Part shown: positions 45,990 to 56,900 of the stretch, one piece after another
Layout: every line of letters begins with the position of its first letter
How positions within the stretch are numbered: the first letter of the stretch is position 1
Source: Lunularia cruciata
Taxonomy: Eukaryota; Streptophyta; Marchantiopsida; Lunulariales; Lunulariaceae
Length of the DNA: 64,000 bases
NCBI GenBank assembly: GCA_948567375.1
Contig: OX419761.1
Coordinates: 19,346,501 to 19,410,500, forward strand
Direction: 5' to 3'
Notes under the pieces: model-generated
Told to the model about the DNA's origin: nothing
Seen by the model: the letters and a program-made list of their open reading frames with translations, nothing else
The model's database searches: none
Position numbers and translations under genes: made by a program

Positions 45990-47030
45990 GATAGTGGGGG
46001 AGAAGTGGTTGCAGAGGAGTAAACTTTTGAGTGAGAGGGGTCTGAGCAAGAGAGAAGGCAAGTAAGTTCTCCCACAGGAATGAAGGAGTTAGCAAGCTTG
46101 GACAAGAGTGAAATTTTGAGTTGGATAGGAAGGTTGTGTAGGAGAGAAGGCAAGTAGGGTTTTCCCATAGGAATGGAGGAGTGCAAGCTTGGATAGGAGT
46201 GAATTTTTGAGTTAGAGAGGTCTGAGCAAGAGAGAAGGCAAGTAAGTTCTCCTGCAGGAAGGAAGGAGTTAGCAAGCTTTGACAAGAGTGAAATTTCAAG
46301 TTGGACAGGAGTGTTGTGCTATAGAGAAGGCAAGTAAGTTCTCCCATAGGAATGAAGGAGTTAGCAAGCTTGGACAAGAGTGAAATTTTGAGTTGGATAG
46401 GAAGGTTGTGTAGGAGAGAAGGCAAGTAGGGTTTTCCCATAGGAATGAAGGAGTGCAAGCTTGGACAAGAGTGAATTTTTGAGTTAGAGAGGTCTGAGCA
46501 GGAGAGAAGGCAAGTAAGTTCTCCCGTAGGAAGGAAGGAGTTAGTAAGCTTGGACAAGAGTGAAATTTTGAGTTGGACAGGAGGGTTGTGCTGTAGAGAA
46601 GGCAAGTAAGTTCTCCCGTAGGAATGAAGGAGTTAGCAAGCTTGGACAAGAGTGAAATTTTGAGTTGGATAGGAGGGCTGTGTAGGAGAGAAGGCAAGTA
46701 GGGTTTTCTCGTAGGAATGGAGGAGTGCAAGCTTGGACAGGAGTGGATTTTTGAGTTATAGAGGTCTGAGCAGGAGAGAAGGCAAGTAGGTTCTCCCATA
46801 CGAATGAAGGAGTGCAAGCTTGGACAAGGGAAGAGAAAAATTTTGAGTTAGAGAGGTTTATGTAAGAGAGAAGGCAAGTAGGGTTTTCCTACAGGAATGG
46901 AGGAGTGCAAGCTTGGACAGGAGTGAATTTTTGAGTTAGAGAGGAGTGACCAGTGGAGGAGAAAAGGCAATAAGTTCTCCTGTAGGAATGGAGGAGTGTA
47001 GGAATGGAGGAGTGCAAGCTTGGACAGGGG
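45990..47030. repeat. Higher-order minisatellite: trimer of ~91-bp monomers, period 272 bp
   Basis: Monomers share gagaaggcaagta, ctccc-taggaatg-aggag, gcaagcttggacaagagtga and ttttgagtt. Anchors (gaaggcaag) at 46,054, 46,146, 46,234, 46,326, 46,418, 46,506, 46,598, 46,690, 46,778 and 46,870 show spacing 92, 92, 88 repeated three times, i.e. a 272-bp higher-order unit. Two monomer types alternate (caagtaagttctccc and caagtagggttttc). Minus-strand ORFs of 103-262 residues across it are Leu/Ser/Pro-rich translations of the repeat. Confidence 0.93.
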
Positions 47031-47059
47031 TGAAATTTTCAACGGAAAGGAGACTTGAG

Positions 47060-47360
47060 CTGTGCAAGAGCTGAAGGGTATGGACAAAGGAAATCAAAAG
47101 GAAGGACATTGAGGGGAGGGCTGAAAAGGAGAAATTTCAAAGGAAGAGACCTAGCTATACATGAGCTGGAGAGGATGGACAGAGGAAATCAAAAGGAAGG
47201 ACATTGAGAGAAGGGCTGAAAAGGAGAAAATTCAAAGGAAGAGACCTGGCTATGCAAGAGCTGGAGAGTATGGACAGAGAAGTGAGAAGTGAAGGAATTT
47301 TTGAGAGATTTAGCACTGGACAGAGAAGTGAGAAAGGGAAGGAATTTTTAAGAGATTTTG
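47060..47360. repeat. ~95-bp purine-rich tandem duplications
   Basis: atggacaaaggaaatcaaaa at about 47,079 recurs as atggacagaggaaatcaaaa at about 47,173, each followed by ggaaggacattgag and ggctgaaaaggaga. A third partial unit (agagtatggacagagaagtg) follows at about 47,267, with further degenerate copies. Confidence 0.8.
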
Positions 47361-49569
47361 CACTAGGATAGAGGGGAAGGGGTTCAGGTTTCAGAAGTTT
47401 AGTCAGGAGAGAATGAGATGAACTTTGAGAGGATAGGGTTTTACAGGATAAGGACTGTGCTTTGAAGGAAAAACTATGACTGATCAAGAGACACCCAAGA
47501 GAAACTTTCAAGTTTGTTGTGAAGGTTTGAGAGTGAACCAAGAGAGGCAAGAAGGAGGAGTTTCAGAATTTTGTTGTGAAGGTTTGAGAGTGAGCTAAGA
47601 GAGATAGACAAAGAGGAATTTTTGAGCTTTACAATGAGAGCCAAGAGAGCTGGAGACAACAGAGCAGTTCTCGAAGGTTGGGGAATGGCTGATGCTGGGC
47701 AGAAGATATAGAGGCCATTCTCTTGAAGGTGATGTGAAGGTCTGATGCTGAAGTGACAGGGCAGAGAGAAGAGAAGGAGAGGCTTCGAATGCTGAGTGAT
47801 GAGTGACAGTTTGATAAAAGAGAAGGAGTTGAGAAGATTGTCTGCATGTGATTGGGTGAGTTTGGATGTTCAGCTGGAATGTCTTGGTTGCCCAAGTGAT
47901 AAAGTAGGAATGGTCACTCCATATGAAAGAGTTGTTTGTCTTGTTTGACTTATAGTTGTATGACTGGTTGAAGAGGATGATTCATGAACGGATAAATGTA
48001 CTCTGAATTATGGATGTTGTCAAGAGAAGGGTTGCATTTAGGAGCTCTTGGTCCAGTCTATATGATTGCATAGTTCAGTGATCGATACATCCGGGTTTGA
48101 CCACCATTAGTTGCTTGTGGTTATTTCACAAATTCTCACCAGAGCCGTCTTAGAAACCTGTCTGAGCCAAGAGCCAAACCCACAGACCTGAACATAAAAG
48201 AGAACTAGAAGCAAAACTATATAGGAGTAGAGCTACAAGGCCAAACACAGCCAAACACAATTGAACACTATAAATCAACTTTAGGCTACAAAATCCAACA
48301 TACAAACCCTAGAAGAAACCTACCCTGGGACAATCAAAACAACCTGACCTATTGGAAAGAGCTGCAAGCCATACCAAAAAAGGAAGAGAATGGCAAACCT
48401 TGGGAAGACTCAAGTCATTGAACCAATTGCAACTAAGCACAAGCAGCCAAGTGCCCGATGCACTCTCAAGGACAAAACTCCATGACAACATGGAGAGCTT
48501 GTTGTCTAGGTTCAGCCTGGTCATTCAATTGATAGCTTGGTGGTGAGAGCTCAGGCCATTGCGACCATAGTTGAGTCATATGATGTGTTAGTTGGGGGAG
48601 CAGTGTTATACCCCAAGGGTTTCAGTATTGACTATTAGGAGGAGACAACCTCCTATAGACCAAGTTGGCAGTCTAGTGAGGGACAAGTATGTCGCCTACC
48701 AATATGCTTTAGTAGTGGCAATCTTGGCTCACTACAGTCCAAGACCATGACAACATCAGTTTCAACTTATAGTGGTGCTATTACTTGGCTTGGTGATTTA
48801 TTGGAGTGGAATGCCCATGCAAAGGATACTTCAGTACCAGAGGAGATCACTCGGATTTGGAGTATGAGTGGGATTTTTTCATCCACCTTGGATGTTCCAT
48901 TGTGGATTTTGGAGGATGCATTGCAGCAACATGCAGATTGGTTGGTGCAATAGGCTTGGAGTGGAGCCTTTGTACCACTAGGAGATGAGTGTGAGGATGA
49001 GCCTCTAGAGTCAATTACCTTGACACCTTTGGATAACACACTCGTTGCTTGGCAATATTCAATAGAGGGAGTATGTCTATTGGAGTCGTTAGATGGGACT
49101 AGCACCAGACTAGTTGTGGTACAACATGCAGGTATACAAGTACATAAGTTCATGTATGTGGAGAGAGATGAGACTGCTAGGTGAGTCTCGTTACATCATA
49201 TGGCACACTTGGCTTATTGGTATCCTAAGATATTACCAATGTCAACAATTATGGGTTACCCCATGAATACACATTTCCTTGCTAGGGGCGCATGACTTGT
49301 AGAGACATGGTCCCATTCACTTGGTGATTTCTAGATAGTCATGTCAAGGACATACACATGTTGGTTGAGGTTTGGGTCTTTAGGATCCCTGTTTTGGTGT
49401 GTTTTGGGAGATGTTACAAATACTACAATATCTCCAAGTTCATCAATCTATTTCTCCAACTTACATTTTGGAGAACATCCCCTTGATAGGTGATTCTTGC
49501 ACTATGGTGGTGGCAAGTACACATTAGGTCCATTCTTGGATAGGACCTACGGTACTATTAGATGATCAT
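47361..49569. other. Element E internal region, unrecognised
   Basis: Purine-rich plus strand to about 47,900, then more balanced. At 48,587-48,615 a G-rich tract (gttgggggagcag) is followed by TGTTATACCCC, which looks like a polypurine tract next to an LTR start and may mark another LTR. A plus-strand coding-like stretch at about 48,747-49,190 (containing DVPLWILEDALQQHADW, then GIQVHKFMYVERDETAR) has several TAG stops; I do not recognise the family. No RT or integrase motif is present. Confidence 0.4.
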
Positions 49570-50125
49570 TGCAGTACTATTAGATGCTATCTAGATTGCT
49601 CAAACACTAGAGTTGCAATGATAGTGGTTAGAGGTATTTTAGCAATTACTTGTAGACTACTTTTCAACGGTCAAATTTCATGTTTGGAGTATTGACTTCA
49701 TGGTGGAGCCCATTGTCACTTTGCACCATTTGCACCATTAGGTGTGCCATCAACGGGACCGTTATGGTTTGAGACCTAGCTCAAGTCCAAGGGGTATACT
49801 TTTGAATTGCAGCTCTAGAGAGCTCACTTCTTTGACGTTGAGCTTTTGAGTTCCAGGCTATAGCAGACAGAGGCCAGTAAGCATCACCTAGATTCTCTTA
49901 GCTAGAGTGTGTGCGGCTTCAATGTAATCAGTGCCCAATTGTTGGTAGTTTATAGAGTGACAAATCAAATACTGATTTGAGTTGAGTTCATTTGAGTGGT
50001 GTAAATACAATAATTATTGTAGCACTTTAGAGTCTATGTATGACTTATGTGTGATTTATGTGTCTATAGTAGTGTATGATGTTGATAGCAATGTATGCTA
50101 TGTAGCAATGTATATATGCACAACA
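49570..50125 (+). repeat. 3' LTR-like end of element E (family 2)
   Basis: From TGCAGTAC at 49,570 it aligns to the 5' LTR through about 49,996, then continues as 130 bp of AT-rich sequence not found in the 5' copy, ending ...CAACA before aaga at 50,126. The extra tail could be a later insertion, or the true end could lie at about 49,996. Confidence 0.55.
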
Positions 50126-51680
50126 AAGATCATTCAAAAAAATCTACAAACTCCTTAACTATCTAATCAACCATGACTTGTTGAGGCTTCTTATCATCAT
50201 CAACTTCTCCTTGTGCAATTTGTTTGGTCCACATAAGGAAAATGGAATATATTTCTCCAAATCTTGTTTTATCAATGCTATACTCACAAACTTCTCAAGT
50301 GGGGGCTAACTACCCTTAGATGTCTTCCTCAAAGATGATAAGCAACCTAATCAATAAGCCTTATGTTGGTGTTGTACTTGAATTTGTCATTGGACCCAAT
50401 GAAATTGAACCTTATGCCAAGGGTGACTTAGAACAAAATGATAGTGTAAAGGAGCTGCTACAAATCTCATTTACTTTGAATAATCCATCCCAATCTTAAA
50501 TGTAATAAGATGTAAGATATGGGATATAGAACCTTTTTTTTATTATCCACCATTATTAATTTGCTACCAAATACCAGCTTGATAGGAATACATAATTCCT
50601 TTACTAATTGCATAGATATACAATTATCAAAAAATCCCATAATCAACCAAAATCCTACAACCACTATTGGATATCATATCTTGCAAGTATATCAAATTTG
50701 CAAGTATATCAAATTTGGTTCAATCCCATTAGAACAAGTAAACCTCCCAATAAGTGGCTTGATATATCCTATTGGGATTCTTTGTTTGTTCATCCTCATG
50801 CTCCAAGAACTCTATTGGGGAAATAGATCAAGATTGTCCATTCCTTGGTAGACATTCAACAATATAATGTTCAATTTGGCAATAATAGAAGTAACCACTA
50901 TTTTGTCACAATCTTTCTCTTTCTACAATGCCAAGTGATCTTTGTTGGTAACATCAATCTTCATTGGTGATAGCTCCTCTACATGTGTGTGGTGTGTTTG
51001 CAAGTTCTATGAAGGTTGAAGTCAAGGCCAAGTTGTGACAACCAAAGAATCAAAGTGCTCAGCCAACTAAATAGCTTCTTCCAAGTGTTTAGAAGAAATG
51101 CATGGTTACTCATGCATGGTTACTTCCAAGTCCTTGTGCAATTTCAAGCCTCTTACAAACCAATTTAGAGCTCAACTTCAATATCTTTGGAATTTTTACA
51201 TAATTGTATTTTGGAATTGAGTGATGCAACTCCTCATAAAACCAATCTATGTCAATCCTACCAATCTATCTTGTGTAGCTTGTGTAGCATTCATTGCTTG
51301 GAACAACCTAATTATTTTTTTCTTAAGTTCTTCCTATGTTGAGATGAGAGCAACAAATTGCCATTGAGCTTGCTATACTTGGAATTGCCATTTTTTTCAT
51401 TATGTTAATTGGCTTGATGCCATGAAAATCTATCCTCATTCATCCAAAATATTTGTAGCTTCAAAATAAAATTCACAATCAAACACAAAATTCTCTATTG
51501 CACTTGGTAGATTGAAAGGATCCATGGCTCATTGAACAAGGTGATTGCATTCAAAAAAATTTGCACAAAGCGTGAAATGATGTTTTGGTAGTACATTAAC
51601 ACAAAAATCCTAGTGGTTTGAGAGAAAAAAAATATGGTGCTCCATAGATTCCATTCATCACATTTCTACTTTCATACCAA
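50126..51680 (-). pseudogene. Protease and gag remnant of chromovirus C/D
   Basis: Minus-strand sequence colinear with copy A 44,085-44,900 and copy B 57,000-58,690: protease remnant near 50,650 (ILVDYG), a zinc-knuckle region near 50,880, then gag. No uninterrupted frame longer than 110 codons. A degenerate primer site (TGGTATGAAAG) precedes the LTR at 51,681. Confidence 0.75.
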
Positions 51681-52090
51681 TCTAAAAGACCAAAGAGAGA
51701 AATAGGAAAATGGAGTATCAAAGTGTAAGATCACATTTGAACTTTCAAGTGAGTGAAATTATGAATGCCTAGTATGAGCTTGGGCTTTAGCATTTACAGT
51801 AAACCAATACAAGGCTCTTGAGAAGCTTCCAAAGAAGCTTCCTTCTTGAAGTGCAAGCTAAGCTAACCAAGAATATTCCAAAAAAGATTTCTTTTAGAAG
51901 TTTTCTACATGGAATGCAAGCTAAGTTAGCTATGAACTTTGTATACAAGTTATTCAAACTTTGGAAAGTATCTAGAAAATTCTCACCAAGAAGCTTCTCA
52001 GATACTTCTAGAATATTCTACCAAGAATTTGTAGAACAATCTTAGAATTCTTAGTTATATTTGGGTTATTTTAATTTATTTTATATGTTT
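51681..52090 (-). repeat. 5' LTR of chromovirus C/D
   Basis: Starts TCTAAAAGACC (TG mutated to TC). It retains cctagtatgagcttgggctt, a degenerate TATA region (gcatttaca), and degraded gaagcttcc modules. The right edge is diffuse. Confidence 0.7.
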
Positions 52091-52129
52091 TTGGCTTTAT
52101 TTTATTTTATTTAGAGTAGAAAATTAGTT

Positions 52130-52410
52130 GATGCATAAAAGGATAGTAAAAGACAAAGGAAAAAAAGAAGAAGAATAGAAGCTCACATTGGAACCCTCAA
52201 ATGAGAGAAACTCTAAAGGTCTAGCTTGAGCTTGGGCTTTGGTATTTATAGGCAACTTAGGTACAATGCTTCCAAGAAGCTTCAAAGGAAGGTTCCTTCT
52301 AGGGGCCATCTTTCTTGGAGTGCAAGCTAAGCTAGCCATCAACTTGATAGCAAGTTACTCAATCTTTGGAAAGTTTTTAGAAACATCTTAGCAAGAAGTT
52401 TCTTGGATGT
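52130..52410 (-). repeat. Truncated LTR fragment of the same chromovirus family
   Basis: Contains aaaagac, gagcttgggctttggtatttatag (TATA region), gcttccaagaagcttc and ggagtgcaagctaagctagcc in LTR order. It is cut off at about 52,410 and no internal region is attached. Confidence 0.75.
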
Positions 52411-53491
52411 GTGGTGACTTAGTAGCAATGTACTTGTGATATAGTAGGTAAGAGTGGTTTACATCAGTTAGAACTGACTAGAATGAGACAAATGGGGTCA
52501 CAATGATTACAATATATTATTTTGTCTTTAACTTCTTGGAAAACATCATTCCCAAAAGAGTGTAATGTCACAAAAACTAGAATCATTACACAAAATATAA
52601 GCAATCTATTCTCTTGTGTATTAAAAGATCAAATCCAAAGAATTTCTAAGAAGAGTGGATTCATTTGTAACAAAGTTAACTTTGTTTTGGAAACTCTTGG
52701 TTCACTACTTGTCCATTTGAGCCTCAAACTACCATTGTGTAGTTTGTAGGAGCCACAATTTGTATGTTACTCTCACCACAAGCTATATAAAATGAAACCC
52801 ACTACCACCTTGCACAAATAGTGTCTAATGACTTTGACAACTAAAACCAGAGTAAGAGGTTTCAAAATTTCCATCATGTTGAGGACTACAACAAAAATAC
52901 AATGTTTTACCCTTCCCAAAAGGTACAATGTTACAAAATTCTAAAATGATTTGCAATACTCAATCATACATAAGGATGTTACTTGATGAGACACTAGACC
53001 TACAAAGTCCAATTACTATATCATTCTTGAATCTTGGAAAACTCCTAGAGTGATGCACTCTAGTTCCACAAAAATACAACACCACACTCTAGTGCTTTGG
53101 CTCACACCTCAAGATTTCTCACTCCTACATTTACTAAGTATACTATCATTTATTCATAGAGTAGACTAATACACTCATGAATCTTGATGGTATAAAACTT
53201 TTTTTACTTGCAAAAGAAGGATGCACTAAATAGACTCAAAAAACATTATGCCTAAGCCTTTTATACATTTTGTACTTCCTCAGCAAGATCCAATGGCTAC
53301 AATGGATAGAAATTCCTAAACACATCTAAATTTCCCAATCTTAATCATATCTTATCTTCTAACCCTAAACCTAATGTTAGGTAGCCATAGTTCTAATCAA
53401 CTCTATCAGGGTCATCTACCTCTAATAGACTAACATTACTTTTCATATTAATATGGGTATCTATTTGCAAAGTATGTACATCCACAAAATT
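52411..53491. other. AT-rich spacer
   Basis: No gene, RNA or clear repeat recognised. It ends with aaatt, the left target-site copy of chromovirus B. Confidence 0.4.
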
Positions 53492-53907
53492 TGTAAAAGA
53501 TCAAGACTAAGGAGAGAAATAAGAGATGGAAGATCAAAAAGGAACACTTGCGTGTGGGAAACTCCAAATGCCTAGCATGAGCTTCAACTTTGGTATTTAT
53601 AAGGAGCCTACAAGGCTCTTGAGAAGCTTCTCAAGAAGCTTCCTTGAGCCGCTTTCTTGGAGTGCAAGCCAAGTTAACCGAGAAGTTTTTCAAGAAGCTT
53701 CCTTCTAGAAGTTGCCTACTTGGTGTGCAAGTTAAGCTAGTTAGAAGCTTCTAGAAGCTTCCTTTCTGGGAGCTACCTACTTGGGGATCAAGCTCAAAAG
53801 TACTTAGGAAGCTTTTTAGATATTTATAGAATATTTTAGGCTAATTTGGCATATTCACTACTTTGTTAGCCTTAACTAACTTCATTGCTAAACTCCATAT
53901 TGTTACA
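53492..53907 (-). repeat. 3' LTR of chromovirus B
   Basis: 416 bp, TGTAAAAGATC...ATTGTTACA. Carries GAAGCTTCTAGAAGCTTC at 53,744-53,761, the same four-block heat-shock array as copy A, and tatttata (TATA complement) near 53,595. Confidence 0.92.
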
Positions 53908-56900
53908 TATTCCCTCACCGCTAGTTGGTGATGTCCTCATTTCCATTGAAACTTCAAGCTCCTAGATGGCAGTTTGTGCATTCTGGAGATGAGAAAGAGG
54001 TTCCTATGTGACATCATGAAGGGGATACTCTTTCCAAAGGACCTTGTACTCCGTATGTTGTCAGTGGCCTTGTTGAATGTGGCAAGGCACAAGGATACGA
54101 TCAACTTTCATACTCCTCATGATCACTAATAGGGATAGGAGGAAGAAGAAGAGGTTGGACACAAGAGATAGGTTAAGAAGATAGGTTAGGAACAAAGGGT
54201 TTCAACTTGGAAACATGAAAGACAAGGTGGATGCACATATGACAAGGCAAGGCAAGTCAATAAGCAACAAGAGAGATGATTTGGGTGATATCAAAGGATC
54301 CTATCTAATTAGGGTAAGTTTATGAACTTGGGTATGAAGTGGGAAGGGTAGGTTACAAGAGGAGAGCATGATCATTGACTTGAAAGGTGAGATCACGATG
54401 ATGGTGGTCTGCATATTGTTTCCGTCAATTTTGAGCAACAAGGAAATGAGATTTGGCTTCTTGGAGGGATTGGGGTATGGTGGTCAAGAAGGCGGAAGTA
54501 TGAGGATAATGAGATGGAGGAGGAGCAAGAAGGGAATTTGAAACAAGTAGATCTTGGCCAAAATTGAGGAAGAAAGGAGAGAATCTGGTGCTTGCATGTT
54601 TGGAATTATTGTATGCAAACTCCATAGTTGTAAGACATTCATCTCAATTAGCATGGTGGATATTGACAAAGGCACAAAGCATATCCTCCAAGGAGAAATT
54701 TGCATATTCAATTTGTCCATCAATTTGAGGATGATAGGTTGTGGAAAAAGCAAGCTTGGTGCCGAGTATCTAGAAAAGTGCTAACCAAAATTCTCAAATG
54801 AATCAAGGATCATAGTTGAAGATGAGTACACAAGACATCCCTTGATGCTTGAAGACATTGTCAAAGTAGATCTACACCAATGTTGGAGCATCCATGGCAT
54901 CAAAGGTTGGTGCCAAATGGGTTTGCTTACTAAGCTTATCCACAGACACCACAATTGTTGTGTGACCTTGCTTCATCTTGGGTAAGGACATGATGAGATC
55001 CAAGCTCATGTGTTCCTGTCAAGCATATGGAATGGGGAGTGGTTGAAGGAGTCCACTCAGTTTTTGGTTGTTGGCCTTGTTGTGCTAGCAACTCTCACAT
55101 AATCACAAAAACTCTTGAACACCTTGTGTCATGTTGGGCCACCACTATTGGCATTAGAGAGTATCCAAGGTCTTGTCTCCATCCATGTGACCAACTACTT
55201 GTAAGTCATGGGCTTCTAAGAGGCACAAAAGTTGAAGATCACCCTTGGTTGGAACATAAATCCGGTTCTCACAAAATAGAAGGCCTTCCTTGAAGGAGAA
55301 GGTGTTGTACTCCTTGTTGCATGTTGCAAGACAACCTTGTACCATCTCAAAGAAAGAATCTTGATGTAAAGTGGTCTTAAACTCAAGCTGGACTTTGGAG
55401 TTAATTGATACCGTCATAATTGCCACCGTAATGAGAGAAAGAGACTTCAAATCAGGTCATTGTTATAGGGCATCAAGAATGATATGAAATAGATTGGCTT
55501 TGTATTCAAGTTTGATGTCAAAAATTTTTAGTTGTTCCTCCCATTGACAATGTTGACTCTTCATGTGTTCTAAGTGTAATGTCTACAACAAAGGTTTGTG
55601 ATCAATTCATATGATCACTTTTTTCCATAAGAGATAATGCCTCCATATCTTGGTTTCATAAACCATTGTTGATTGTTCCTAATCTTAAGTAGAGTCATTC
55701 CTTTTTGCTGTATTTAGTCTATGAGACAAAAAGGAAATGGGATGTAACCTATATGGGAATTCTTGTTGCAACATGGCTCCAATTACAAAGTTAGAAGCAT
55801 CAAAATCAACCACACAAGGTAGTTGAGGATCATATGGTTGAAGAATGGGTCTTGAAGACACCATATGTTTCAGTTTCTAGAATGCTTCTTTGTGCTTGTT
55901 GGTCCACTAAAAGCTTGAGTTCTTCTCCAAGAGATTGGTCAATGTTGTGGCTACATGAATATAGTAGTCGGTAAAAACTAGCCAATCCATTAAATGCCCA
56001 TACTTTTGTAGTATCCTTTGGAGTAGACCAATCAATGATGGCCTTGATTTTCTCCTCTTCCATCTTGATCTCCTCCAATGAGATCTTATGACCCAAGAAG
56101 GTAACTTCCTTCTACCAAAAGAAGGCACACTTTGACTTCTTGTAGTAAAAATCCCATTGTTGTAATCATTGTAGGACTTGTCGCGCATGATTTATATGTT
56201 CTTCCTTTGTCTTGCTATAGATTAAAATGTCATCCAAGAACACCACCATGTACTGATCCAATAGTCAATCCAACACCCTATGCATCTGATCCATGAAGAC
56301 TACTTGAGCATTAATGAGCACAAAAGATATAATTCTCCATTCAAAATGCCAATACATTGTGCAAAAGGCAATCTTTTGCACATCCTCTCCATCAATGGGA
56401 ATTTGCCAATAGCCATTGCAAAGATCCAACTTGAAAAATTATCATGCTCCACTCAATTGATCAAGCAAGGCATCAATTCAAGGCAAGGGATATGCATTCT
56501 TCACTATTTTTTTATTGAGCCCATGGTAATCAATACAAAAATGAAGTCTTCCATCCTTCTTTGGAACAAATAATACTGGTGCTCCCGAAGGAGATATACT
56601 ATGTCATATGAAATCCTTCTCCAACAACTCCATAATGGTTGTTTGCAACTCCTCCAACTCCTTTGGTGAGAGCCGATACATTGGTCTACTCATTGGAGTA
56701 CTCCTTGGCAATAACTCAATCTTGAAGGGCATACCATGATCGGAGGGTAATTTCTTTGGCAGATCATTTGGAAATACATCTGAAAACTCTTGGGACTATT
56801 TGATCAACTATTGCTTGATGAGGTTTTTGATCCTCCTTAGATCTTCCATACACAATCAGCTTGTTCCACATTAGAAAAATAGACTTATCTTTCTCCAAAG

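Larger units (their letters stand above)
36456..50125 (+). mobile_element. Large LTR element E with gag and protease but no visible RT or integrase
   Basis: Begins TGTCACGCC at 36,456 and ends near 50,125, with aaga on both sides in the interrupted chromovirus. LTR-like ends: 36,456-36,941 and 49,570 to about 50,125, which align over about 430 bp (gactacttttagactgtca, gtggagcccattgtcac, gtccaaggggtatac, gagagctcactt). Inside: gag with two degenerate zinc knuckles and an aspartic protease remnant (about 37,973-40,330), the inserted chromovirus A (40,815-45,805), a higher-order minisatellite, and an unrecognised region at 48.6-49.5 kb. No RT, RNase H or integrase outside chromovirus A. It resembles non-autonomous TR-GAG or LARD elements, or an element with pol deleted. 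The right end is diverged, so that boundary is approximate. Confidence 0.6.
32258..52090 (-). mobile_element. Old Ty3/gypsy chromovirus (copy C/D), split by later insertions
   Basis: Left LTR (3' LTR) about 32,258-32,652; pol remnants 32,653-35,512 and 36,231-36,455; protease and gag remnants 50,126-51,680; right (5') LTR from 51,681 to about 52,090. The halves belong together because the left half ends at 36,455 and the right half resumes at 50,126 at the same point of the protease-RT junction as seen in the intact copy at 44,085, with aaga repeated at the break. The primer site beside the right LTR is a diverged form of TGGTATC. All ORFs are fragmentary; chromodomain remnants (YKVLWKGYS) remain at 32,608-32,979. 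It is the oldest layer of the nest. Confidence 0.8.

Noticed and set aside
45817-46817. Minus-strand ORFs of 262, 173 and 103 residues rich in Leu, Ser and Pro
   Set aside because: They are translations of the 92/92/88-bp minisatellite; the period is not a multiple of three, several frames are open at once, and no domain is recognisable.
45990-47360. CRISPR-like regular repeats
   Set aside because: Repeats are contiguous without unique spacers, and the genome is eukaryotic.
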